Positions 1-5,156 of a stretch of 7,547 nt of DNA are shown one piece after another. The position numbers and the translations under genes were made by a program. Source of the DNA: Defluviitaleaceae bacterium (GTDB taxonomy: Bacteria; Bacillota; Clostridia; Lachnospirales; WRAA01); the NCBI GenBank assembly GCA_009780445.1, contig WRAA01000096.1, positions 1-7,547 on the forward strand, read 5' to 3'. Positions within the stretch are counted from its first letter, which is position 1; each line of letters starts with the position of its first letter. Below the pieces are notes generated by a model that saw only the letters and a list, made by a program, of their open reading frames with translations, made no database searches and was not told where the DNA came from.

Positions 1-105
1 ACAGCATGGACAACGGAATACAACCTCAAACGCACACCGATAAAATGGCAATTTACAACAGATCAAGCGAGAATTAAGTTGTACAGACTATACCCACAGA
101 TTTAG
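1..105 (+). CDS. IS630-family transposase, C-terminal fragment (cut by window edge)
   Basis: Frame 1 is open from the first base to the TAG at 103-105 and encodes 34 residues ending PIKWQFTTDQARIKLYRLYP-QI. The W-Q-F-T-T-x-x-A-R-I-K-L-x-x-L-Y-P pattern is the typical C-terminal tail of one branch of IS630 (Tc1/mariner-like DDE) transposases. The catalytic DDE residues lie upstream of the window, so activity cannot be judged. The stop codon lies inside the presumed right terminal repeat of the IS, a compact arrangement usual for insertion sequences. This enzyme class inserts at TA dinucleotides, which matches the TA borders of the neighbouring palindromic elements and makes it a candidate for having moved at least element B. 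Recognition is from the tail motif only. Confidence 0.8.
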   Translation, partial: TAWTTEYNLKRTPIKWQFTTDQARIKLYRLYPQI

Positions 106-121
106 TATTGGCAAGGTACTA
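1..121 (+). mobile_element. Right end of an IS630-like insertion sequence
   Basis: The transposase tail is followed by a probable right terminal repeat that ends at the TA at 120-121. Read inward from this end on the minus strand, the repeat after TA is GTACCTTGCCAATACTAAAT. It matches the left terminal repeat of element B (GTGCTTCACCAATGCTAAAT, from 416) at 15 of 20 positions by eye, and 12 bases are identical between 100-111 and 559-570. The border at TA is what IS630-family insertion predicts. The left end is outside the window. The DNA just after 121 is half of another palindromic element, so the IS seems to have landed inside it. Confidence 0.7.
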
Positions 122-173
122 GCGAAAAAATCACTCGAAAATCCGCCGGAAGCGGGTTTTCAAACACGCCCTA
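120..173 (-). repeat. Half of a D-type palindromic element, interrupted by the IS
   Basis: Bases 134-173 match the reverse complement of the left arm of element D (3561-3600) with three differences by eye, including the complete terminal repeat ending at the TA at 171-172. Further inward, the A-rich stretch 124-133 and the TAGC at 120-123 also correspond, with small gaps, to the arm of D next to its CTAG at 3619-3622. The other arm and the central core are missing. The simplest reading is that the IS630-like element inserted at the TA where arm meets core, leaving the missing half beyond the left edge of the window. Confidence 0.7.
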
Positions 174-194
174 ATTTACGCGGCAAGAAAAGTC

Positions 195-223
195 TTGCAT
201 AGATTATCATTCTATGGTATAAT
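195..223 (+). promoter_or_regulatory. Sigma-70 type promoter, probably for the cyclic-DPG synthetase-like gene
   Basis: A -35 box TTGCAT (195-200) and a consensus -10 box TATAAT (218-223) are separated by exactly 17 bases. Transcription would begin near 230 and run about 380 bases before the ATG at 612, through palindromic elements A and B. No other equally good promoter was seen between the elements and the gene, although one could lie inside an element. Confidence 0.65.
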
Positions 224-261
224 TATGCATGGTCACGATTGATGACACAAAACTGAGAACC

Positions 262-415
262 TAGCCTCCATAATTTGGCTTCGGATTGGCGCGGATTGGC
301 GTTGCCACAGCTTTTTAGCGGCGACGACGCGTACCCGCAGAGGTACGCCGGGAGCCGATAAAAAGTTGTGGCAGCGTCAAGCCGTGTCAAGCCGATGCCA
401 AACTTATGGAGGCTA
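262..415 (+). mobile_element. MITE-like palindromic element A (154 bp, TA-flanked)
   Basis: The terminal inverted repeats begin TAGCCTCCATAA at 262 and end TTATGGAGGCTA at 415. The arms stay complementary for about 60 bases with few differences, so the single strand folds into one long hairpin. Each arm carries a 10-bp tandem duplication (282-291/292-301, and 376-385/386-395), so pairing was kept through the expansion. At the tip is a 7-bp stem, GCGTACC (329-335) with GGTACGC (342-348), closed by a 6-base loop. It is preceded by GCGACGAC (321-328) and followed by a GGGAG tract. Elements B and D share this core. No coding capacity was seen. TA at both ends suggests movement by an IS630-type transposase, although these terminal repeats do not resemble the IS end at 121. 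Confidence 0.7.
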
Positions 416-580
416 GTGCTTCACCAATGCTAAATTTGATGTGCATTCGCGAGGATTTTTGTCGAAAGACAAGGAAGTGACGACGCCGCGAACCCGAAGT
501 GGTTCGCAAGGAGGAGTTGACGCGGGATTTCGGCAAAAAGACCGCGAAGGCGCATTAAATTTAGTATTGGAGGAGCACTA
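414..580 (+). mobile_element. MITE-like palindromic element B (167 bp), terminal repeats related to the IS630-like end
   Basis: The inverted repeats start TAGTGCT at 414 and end AGCACTA at 580. The arms pair over about 55 bases. The outer 20 bases after TA resemble the right end of the IS at 100-121, with 15 of 20 matching by eye, so B looks like a non-autonomous relative of that IS. The tip carries the 7-bp stem GCGAACC (488-494) with GGTTCGC (501-507) and a 6-base loop. GAAGTGACGACG precedes the stem, and the purine-rich AAGGAGGAGTTGACG (508-522) follows it. B abuts element A, sharing the TA at 414-415, and its right end lies 31 bases before the next start codon. No protein is encoded. Confidence 0.75.
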
Positions 581-611
581 GGTTCTCAACATAACGAAAA
601 GGGGATATCGA

Positions 612-1946
612 ATGAAAAAAGTACTGATAATTGGGGCGGCCGGGCGCGACTTCCATAACTTCAACACATATTACAGGGACAACGCGGCCTACGAGGTCGT
701 GGCCTTTACGGCGGCGCAGATCCCGGATATCGCGGGGCGTTCGTATCCCAAGGAGCTGGCGGGCGGCAGGTATCCCAACGGAATACCCATATTCGCCGAA
801 GATGAGCTTGAAGATGTTATCAAGAAGTTTGACGTTGACGAATGTGTATTTTCTTACAGCGACGTCAACTACCGGTACGTAATGAGCCTTGGGGCAAGAG
901 TGAACGCGGCCGGCGCGGCCTTTTGCCTGCTGGGTCACAAGGGAACACAGCTAACAAGCACCAAGAAGGTAGTGGCCGTCGGCGCGGTGCGGACCGGCTG
1001 CGGCAAGAGCCAGACATCCCGCAAGATCGTCGAGATACTCAACGCCAAGGGGCTGAAGGTTATCGCCGTGCGCCACCCCATGCCTTACGGAGACCTTAAC
1101 GCCCAGAAGGTACAGCGTTTCGCCTCGCTGGAAGATCTGAAGAAGCACAACTGCACCATCGAGGAAATGGAAGAGTACGAGCCGCACATCGCAAGCGGCA
1201 ACGTGATCTACGCCGGGGTGGACTATGCCGAGATCCTGCGCCAAGCGGAGAACGACCCCAGCGGCTGTGACGTAATCCTCTGGGACGGCGGAAACAACGA
1301 CTTCCCCTTCTTCAAGCCCGACCTTATGGTAACCGTGACAGACCCACACCGCCCGGGCCACGAGCTTAGCTACTACCCGGGAGAGGTAACTCTGCGCCTG
1401 GCGGATGTTGTCGTAATCAACAAGATCGACAGCTCCAACTTCGAAGATATCCAGACTGTGCGCACCAACATAGCCAAGGTGAACCCGCACGCCACAGTTG
1501 TTGACGCAGCTTCCACCATCACCGTAGATTCGCCGGAGGTTATCAAGGGCAAGCGCGTGCTGGTTATCGAGGACGGCCCAACGCTTACCCACGGCGAAAT
1601 GAAGATAGGCGCGGGCGTTGTAGCCGCACACCGCTTCGGCGCGTCCGAAATTGTCGACCCGCGTGAATACGCCGTGGGCAGGCTGTGCGAAACCTACGCC
1701 ACGTATCCCAACATCGGCCAATTGCTCCCCGCCATGGGCTACGGCGAACAACAGATACAGGATCTCGCCGCAACCATCGACAACACGCCCTGCGATTCTG
1801 TGATCGTAGCCACGCCGATAGACCTGGGCAGGATCATCAAGATCAACAAGCCGCATACGCGCGTTGCCTACGCTCTGCAGGAAATCGGCTCGCCGACCCT
1901 CGAGCAGATCTTGGGCGACTTCCTCACGAAGCACGGCCTGAAATAG
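612..1946 (+). CDS. Cyclic 2,3-diphosphoglycerate synthetase-like P-loop GTPase/ATPase (COG2403 type)
   Basis: This 444-residue protein resembles the family named after archaeal cyclic 2,3-diphosphoglycerate synthetase. That enzyme closes 2,3-bisphosphoglycerate to the cyclic compound at the cost of ATP. An N-terminal Rossmann-like start (IIGAAGRDFHNF, residues 6-17) is followed by a P-loop GAVRTGCGKSQ (124-134, lysine 132), a WDGGNND segment (224-230) and an NKID motif (270-273) like the base-recognition motif of GTPases. A conserved-looking EDGPTLTHG segment follows at 320-328. No signal peptide or membrane segment is seen, so it should be cytoplasmic. The ATG at 612 has AAAAGGGG (597-604) seven bases upstream. 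The gene stands alone: a promoter and two mobile hairpins lie upstream and a terminator follows. In bacteria this family's true substrate is not settled. The family assignment is firm; the reaction is inferred. Confidence 0.85.
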   Translation: MKKVLIIGAAGRDFHNFNTYYRDNAAYEVVAFTAAQIPDIAGRSYPKELAGGRYPNGIPIFAEDELEDVIKKFDVDECVFSYSDVNYRYVMSLGARVNAAGAAFCLLGHKGTQLTSTKKVVAVGAVRTGCGKSQTSRKIVEILNAKGLKVIAVRHPMPYGDLNAQKVQRFASLEDLKKHNCTIEEMEEYEPHIASGNVIYAGVDYAEILRQAENDPSGCDVILWDGGNNDFPFFKPDLMVTVTDPHRPGHELSYYPGEVTLRLADVVVINKIDSSNFEDIQTVRTNIAKVNPHATVVDAASTITVDSPEVIKGKRVLVIEDGPTLTHGEMKIGAGVVAAHRFGASEIVDPREYAVGRLCETYATYPNIGQLLPAMGYGEQQIQDLAATIDNTPCDSVIVATPIDLGRIIKINKPHTRVAYALQEIGSPTLEQILGDFLTKHGLK

Positions 1947-1959
1947 GCTCTGATAACAC

Positions 1960-2006
1960 ATTATGCCCTGCGCCGTCTAATTCTACGGACGCAGGGCATA
2001 ATTTTT
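1960..2006 (+). terminator. Intrinsic terminator between converging genes
   Basis: A 13-bp perfect stem pairs 1960-1972 with 1990-2002. An inner CCGT/ACGG helix (1973-1976 with 1985-1988) adds to it, with A1989 bulged. Five T residues (2002-2006) follow on the plus strand. It ends the synthetase-like gene and overlaps the stop codon of the converging cupin gene. The minus-strand T tract is poor, so efficiency in that direction is uncertain. Confidence 0.8.
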
Positions 2007-2565
2007 AATGTTCGCTTGCCTCCGCAATTTCCTTAGTCCGGTGTATCGTGCCGAAGGGGTGGTTTGGCGGGGCGTAGATCGAATAGAGCTTCATATCAGT
2101 GTTGCCCGTGTTTGTAATGTTGTGCCACGTTCCCGCGGGAACGAACACCGCGCTGTCGTCGAACACGGGCTTGGCGAAGCTTAGGTTGCCGGAGCTGTCG
2201 CCCATCTGCACAAGGCCGCTCCCCTGCTCCAGCCGCAGGAACTGATCCACGTGCGGGTGAGCCTCCAGGCCGATAGATTCCCCCGGCGGTATGCACATCA
2301 GTGTCAGCTGGAGGTGGGTGCCGCTCCACAGCGCGGTGCGGAAGTTGTCGTTGTGCAGAGTCGCCTTTGCGATGTCTACCACAAAGGGCTTGCCGCCGAA
2401 GTCCGTGGGCAAGTTGGGCAGGACGGGCAGGCTTGGCGTGGGCGTTTCCGGCTGCGGGCGGTGGTGGTGGTGATGGTGATGATGGTGGTGCGGCTGCGGC
2501 TGCGGGCGCACGGCGTTGTGCTGGCCGTGGTAGGACGGCAGCTCGTTCTTGAAAAATTTCTGCAT
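2005..2565 (-). CDS. Cupin-domain protein with an N-terminal ten-histidine run
   Basis: This is a 186-residue small cupin barrel protein. The ATG at 2565 was chosen over the upstream ATG at 2637 because AAGGAG lies just before it, and because the extra 24 residues would have no ribosome site. The N-terminus has a Q/P-rich stretch and ten consecutive histidines (residues 26-35, bases 2461-2490), written with mixed CAC and CAT codons, then a proline-rich linker. The cupin core spans about 60-175. HPHVDQF (103-109) supplies likely metal ligands His103, His105 and Gln108, and PAGTWHN (144-150) supplies His148. The sequence LYSIYAPPNHPFGTIH is typical of a family of uncharacterised Bacillota cupins, where I recall HPDVDQF, so His105 replaces an aspartate. 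The histidine run suggests metal binding or storage, possibly nickel, zinc or copper. The substrate is unknown. Not secreted by any visible signal. Confidence 0.85.
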   Translation of the reverse strand: MQKFFKNELPSYHGQHNAVRPQPQPHHHHHHHHHHRPQPETPTPSLPVLPNLPTDFGGKPFVVDIAKATLHNDNFRTALWSGTHLQLTLMCIPPGESIGLEAHPHVDQFLRLEQGSGLVQMGDSSGNLSFAKPVFDDSAVFVPAGTWHNITNTGNTDMKLYSIYAPPNHPFGTIHRTKEIAEASEH

Positions 2566-2639
2566 GACAGCTCCTTGGATATATCTCCTAAACAATATAT
2601 GCCGGGTGTCTCGATGGTTCTTCAAGAAATTTAGCACGG

Positions 2640-2664
2640 ACGGCGCAACCTGCGCGTGTTTTTT
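2640..2664 (+). terminator. Terminator-like hairpin just upstream of the sigma-factor gene
   Basis: A short GC-rich hairpin (2640-2642 and 2644-2647 pairing with 2651-2657, G2643 bulged, 3-base loop) is followed after one G by six T residues (2659-2664). It ends 25 bases before the sigma-factor ATG. No plus-strand gene precedes it, so it could act as an attenuator for a promoter in the cupin/sigma intergenic gap, or as a block to readthrough. The stem is only seven pairs, so this is tentative. Confidence 0.35.
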
Positions 2665-2689
2665 GTGTCAATCTTAGTAAGGGGTGGTT

Positions 2690-3274
2690 ATGTTGTACGC
2701 AGAGGAAGCGGTATTGGAGGACGACGTTATTCTGGACATGTTCTTTGCACGCCAAGAACCTGCCATTTCCGAAACAAAGCGCAAGTACGGCCGGAGGCTG
2801 CACAGAACGGCCATGAACATCCTGCACATCAGTGAGGATGCCGAGGAATGTGTCAGCGACACCTTGCTGAAAGCCTGGAATGTCATTCCGCCAGAACGCC
2901 CGGATAAATTCGGCGCGTTTTTGGCGAAGATCGCACGCAACCTGTCGATCAACAAGTGGCGCGCCAAGAACACGGCAAAACGCGGAGGCGGCGAAGTGAA
3001 CTTGATTTTAAGCGAGCTGGAAGAGTGCGTGACACCGTCCGGACGCCCGGAGGAAGAGTATCAGGCCGCGCTTACGACCAAGGCGATCAACAACTTTCTG
3101 GGAACCATGAGCCGTCAGGCGCGGGTGGCCTTCGTCCTGCGCTACTTCCACGGCGAAAGCATCAAGGCCATTGGCGAGCGGTTCCAGATGAGCGAGAGCA
3201 AGGTGAAGTCAATACTGTTTAGGGCGCGCAAGAAGCTTGGCGCACACCTGGAGAAGGAGGGAGTTGCAATATGA
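2690..3274 (+). CDS. Sigma-70 family RNA polymerase sigma factor (ECF-like, two-domain)
   Basis: This 194-residue sigma factor has region 2 at about residues 15-95 and region 4 at about 135-185, with no region 1 or 3. EDAEECVSDTLLKAW (49-63) and FGAFLAKIARNLSINKWR (74-91) fit regions 2.1 to 2.4. SRQARVAFVLRYFHGESIKAIGERF (141-165), followed by SESKVKSILFRARKKL, fits the region 4 helix-turn-helix that reads the -35 element. I chose ATG 2690 because AAGGGG (2679-2684) lies five bases upstream; the in-frame GTG at 2684 would overlap that site. The stop overlaps the next start as ATGA, which implies translational coupling. It should direct RNA polymerase to a small regulon under an unknown signal. 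No promoter before the gene was convincing, so autoregulation cannot be judged. Confidence 0.88.
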   Translation: MLYAEEAVLEDDVILDMFFARQEPAISETKRKYGRRLHRTAMNILHISEDAEECVSDTLLKAWNVIPPERPDKFGAFLAKIARNLSINKWRAKNTAKRGGGEVNLILSELEECVTPSGRPEEEYQAALTTKAINNFLGTMSRQARVAFVLRYFHGESIKAIGERFQMSESKVKSILFRARKKLGAHLEKEGVAI

Positions 3275-3513
3275 ATACGGACAGAACGGAAGCTGCCATC
3301 AGGCTGTTGTCCTGCATGGGCGATCTGCACGATTCATTCCTGGAGGAGGCAGAATCGGCGGACATAGCGGGAATTGTGTCGGCGCAGAAAAAGCTTGTGA
3401 AGTACAGCACGCTTGCCGCCGCCGCATCCTTTGGGCTGGCTGTGACATACTGGCTGCTGCGCTCGAAGAAGGTTTCGGCCGGCGTTAGAACCGTAATGCG
3501 CAAGAGCGCGTGA
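3271..3513 (+). CDS. Small single-pass membrane protein coupled to the sigma factor; possible anti-sigma partner
   Basis: I do not recognise a named family for this 80-residue protein. Residues 1-42 are polar and predicted helical with an acidic patch (DSFLEEAESAD, 21-31). Residues 46-63 (STLAAAASFGLAVTYWLL) form one membrane span, followed by a basic tail RSKKVSAGVRTVMRKSA. By the positive-inside rule the tail would be cytoplasmic, though the N-terminal part is also soluble. Its start overlaps the sigma-factor stop, with AAGGAGGGAG at 3254-3263 upstream. Genes placed this way are often membrane regulators of the sigma factor, but no zinc-binding HxxxCxxC anti-sigma motif is present. The role is inferred from position. 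Confidence 0.7.
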   Translation: MNTDRTEAAIRLLSCMGDLHDSFLEEAESADIAGIVSAQKKLVKYSTLAAAASFGLAVTYWLLRSKKVSAGVRTVMRKSA

Positions 3514-3524
3514 CACACAACAAG

Positions 3525-3556
3525 AACCCCTTGAATTCTCGCGGATTCAAGGGGTT
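3525..3556 (+). terminator. Terminator hairpin after the sigma-factor operon
   Basis: A perfect 12-bp stem (3525-3536 with 3545-3556) encloses an 8-base loop. It starts 11 bases after the small membrane protein's stop. The downstream T tract (TTTGTGTT) is interrupted, and flanking ACACAA/TTGTGT could lengthen the stem. Palindromic element D begins almost at once after it. Confidence 0.7.
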
Positions 3557-3561
3557 TGTGT

Positions 3562-3728
3562 TAGGGCGTGTTTGAAAACCCGCTTTCAGCGAATTTTCGA
3601 GCATAATTTTTTGCCGGGCTAGGAAGCGACGACGACGCGAACCCTCGTGGTTCGCTAGGAGAAGCTGACGAGGCACGGCGGAAAATTTGCCGAAAATGCG
3701 CCGAAATGGGGTTTTCAAACACGCCCTA
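3562..3728 (+). mobile_element. MITE-like palindromic element D (167 bp, TA-flanked)
   Basis: Perfect 20-bp terminal inverted repeats TAGGGCGTGTTTGAAAACCC (3562-3581, inverted at 3709-3728) include TA at both ends. Less perfect arms continue inward to the core. The core holds GAAGCGACGACGAC, then the stem GCGAACC (3637-3643) with GGTTCGC (3649-3655) around a 5-base loop, then TAGGAGAAGCTGACG (3656-3670). This core matches that of element B closely, while the terminal repeats are unrelated to those of A and B. CTAG occurs on both sides of the hairpin (3619-3622 and 3655-3658). The element fills the gap between the sigma operon's terminator and the tryptophanase stop codon, four bases beyond its right end, so it could serve as the tryptophanase terminator. 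A second copy is represented by 120-173. No coding capacity. Confidence 0.8.
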
Positions 3729-3732
3729 ACAG

Positions 3733-5124
3733 CTATTCCTCTATCTTTTCAAGGTGAGCCTGGAAGTGGCGGAGAACCGGAGGTTCCCACGTGATACGGT
3801 AGCCGCGTTTGATGGTGTGTGCGCGTTCCTTGATGGCGATAAGCGCCTCGACAACTACGTCAAGGTGCGCCTGGGTGTACACGCGGCGCGGAATGGCCAG
3901 CCGCGCAAACTCAAACTCCGACTCGATCTGCTCGCCAGTGTCCGGGTTGTTGCCCATCATGTAGGATCCGATGTCGCAGCAGCGTATGCCGGCCTCCTTG
4001 TAAAGCTCGAGGGCAAGCACCTGCGCCGGGAATTCGTAGTACGGAATGTGCGGGAACATCGCCTTTGCGTCCAGGAATACGCCGTGGCCGCCAACCGGCG
4101 ACTGATAGGTGATGCCGGCTTCGTCAAGCCTTGCGCCGATGTATTCCATCTGGCCGATGCGGTAGCGCAGGAAGTCCTCTTCGATACCTTCGTACAGGCC
4201 GACGGCAAGAGCCTCCATGTCGCGCCCGGACATACCGCCATAGGTGTAGAAGCCTTCGAAGCAGATGCAGTTGGCCTTGGCCTTCAGCACCAGCGGGGAA
4301 TCGCCGTCCTTCACGCCGAACATGCCGCCCATGTTCACAATGCCGTCCTTCTTGGAGGACATTGTGAATACGTCGCCGTAGGAGAATGTCTCGGAGACGA
4401 TATCCTTGATGGACTTGTCGGCGTAGCCGGCTTCGTCGCGCTTGACAAAGAAGGCATTTTCGGCGTAACGCGCCGCGTCGATGCACATGGGGATGTTGTA
4501 ACGCTTGCACACCGCCGACACGTCGCGCATGTTCTGCATGGAAACGGGCTGGCCGCCAGCCGAGTTGTTGGTGACGGTCATGATGATAAGCCCCACGTTT
4601 TCCGCGCCGAGTTCGCCGATCAGCTTTTCGAGGCGCGGCACATCCATGTTGCCCTTGAAGGGGGCGCGCGTGGAAGGCTCCTTGGCGGCCGGCACCACGC
4701 AGTCGATAGCGCGGCCGCCGGCGATCTCCACATGGGCGCGGGTTGTGTCGAAGTGCATGTTGGAAATGGCATACTTACCGGCACAGAGGAACAGCGGGAA
4801 CAGAACCTGCTCCGCCGCACGCCCCTGATGCACGGGCTGTACATAACCGTAGCCGAAGATATCCTTGGCCGCCGACGTCAGCTTGAGATAGCTGGACGCG
4901 CCCGCATACGCTTCGTCTCCGTGCATGATTCCGGCCCATTGGTCAATGCTCATAGCGCCGGTGCCGGAGTCTGTGAGCAGGTCCACGTACACATCCTCGC
5001 TTTTCAGGCCGAACACGTTGTTGCGCGCCGCAAGGATCTTCTCTTCGCGCTCCCTGCGCGTGGTCATGCGGATAGGCTCCACCGACTTGATTCTGAAAGG
5101 TTCAGCAACATATTTTGCGGACAT
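3733..5124 (-). CDS. tnaA: Tryptophanase (tryptophan indole-lyase)
   Basis: This 463-residue fold-type I PLP enzyme cleaves L-tryptophan to indole, pyruvate and ammonia in the cytoplasm; length is normal. The motif DLLTDSGTGAMS (48-59), the QGR at 100-102 near the cofactor phosphate, Asp216 and Arg219 (IDAARYAENAFF), the SSKKD segment with PLP-binding Lys259, and IPRR (411-414, substrate carboxylate) are all present. The close relative tyrosine phenol-lyase has an arginine (Arg381) and a phenylalanine (Phe448) that recognise the phenol. Here the matching positions are Ile385 (CCDIGS) and His453 (LRHF), as in E. coli tryptophanase, which is why I call indole-lyase. The start at 5124 has AGAGGAG six bases upstream. 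It lies 32 bases after the dehydrogenase stop, so the two share an operon. No TnaC-like leader peptide fits in that gap. A tyrosine phenol-lyase is unlikely. Confidence 0.92.
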   Translation of the reverse strand: MSAKYVAEPFRIKSVEPIRMTTRREREEKILAARNNVFGLKSEDVYVDLLTDSGTGAMSIDQWAGIMHGDEAYAGASSYLKLTSAAKDIFGYGYVQPVHQGRAAEQVLFPLFLCAGKYAISNMHFDTTRAHVEIAGGRAIDCVVPAAKEPSTRAPFKGNMDVPRLEKLIGELGAENVGLIIMTVTNNSAGGQPVSMQNMRDVSAVCKRYNIPMCIDAARYAENAFFVKRDEAGYADKSIKDIVSETFSYGDVFTMSSKKDGIVNMGGMFGVKDGDSPLVLKAKANCICFEGFYTYGGMSGRDMEALAVGLYEGIEEDFLRYRIGQMEYIGARLDEAGITYQSPVGGHGVFLDAKAMFPHIPYYEFPAQVLALELYKEAGIRCCDIGSYMMGNNPDTGEQIESEFEFARLAIPRRVYTQAHLDVVVEALIAIKERAHTIKRGYRITWEPPVLRHFQAHLEKIEE

Positions 5125-5156
5125 CGTAGTCTCCTCTGGATTAATGCAGTTCAGGA

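Larger units (their letters stand above)
254..588. repeat. 18-bp palindrome split by tandem insertion of elements A and B
   Basis: Bases 254-264 (TGAGAACCTAG) and 578-588 (CTAGGTTCTCA) are perfect inverted copies. Removing the inserted DNA and one TA at each junction rebuilds TGAGAACCTAGGTTCTCA, a perfect palindrome centred on CTAG. TA is present at 262-263, at 414-415 between the two elements, and at 579-580. This is what two successive TA-duplicating insertions into one site would leave. CTAG is a known preferred target of IS630. The original palindrome lies about 25 to 40 bases after the predicted transcription start and could have been an operator or simply an attractive target. Confidence 0.65.

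Noticed and set aside
282..395. Short tandem units as a CRISPR array
   Set aside because: The units are 10 bp without spacers and lie within hairpin arms.
262..580. A metabolite riboswitch upstream of the synthetase-like gene
   Set aside because: The long near-perfect arms, TA borders and matching copies elsewhere fit mobile palindromes better. No known riboswitch core was recognised.
951..1961. 336-codon open frame on the minus strand
   Set aside because: It is the antisense shadow of the synthetase-like gene, with no recognisable domain.
2566..2637. N-terminal extension of the cupin from the ATG at 2637
   Set aside because: The ATG at 2565 has a good AAGGAG site, and the extension shows no feature of a coding start.
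2566..2689. Promoters for the divergent cupin and sigma genes
   Set aside because: Candidates such as TTGGAT/TATATG have 15-base spacing or poor boxes, so none could be supported.
3485..3718. 77-codon minus-strand open frame across element D
   Set aside because: It is formed mostly by the palindromic element and a terminator; no ribosome site or homology is visible.
3733..5124. Tyrosine phenol-lyase as alternative product
   Set aside because: The positions of the phenol-recognising Arg381 and Phe448 are Ile385 and His453 here, as in tryptophanase.
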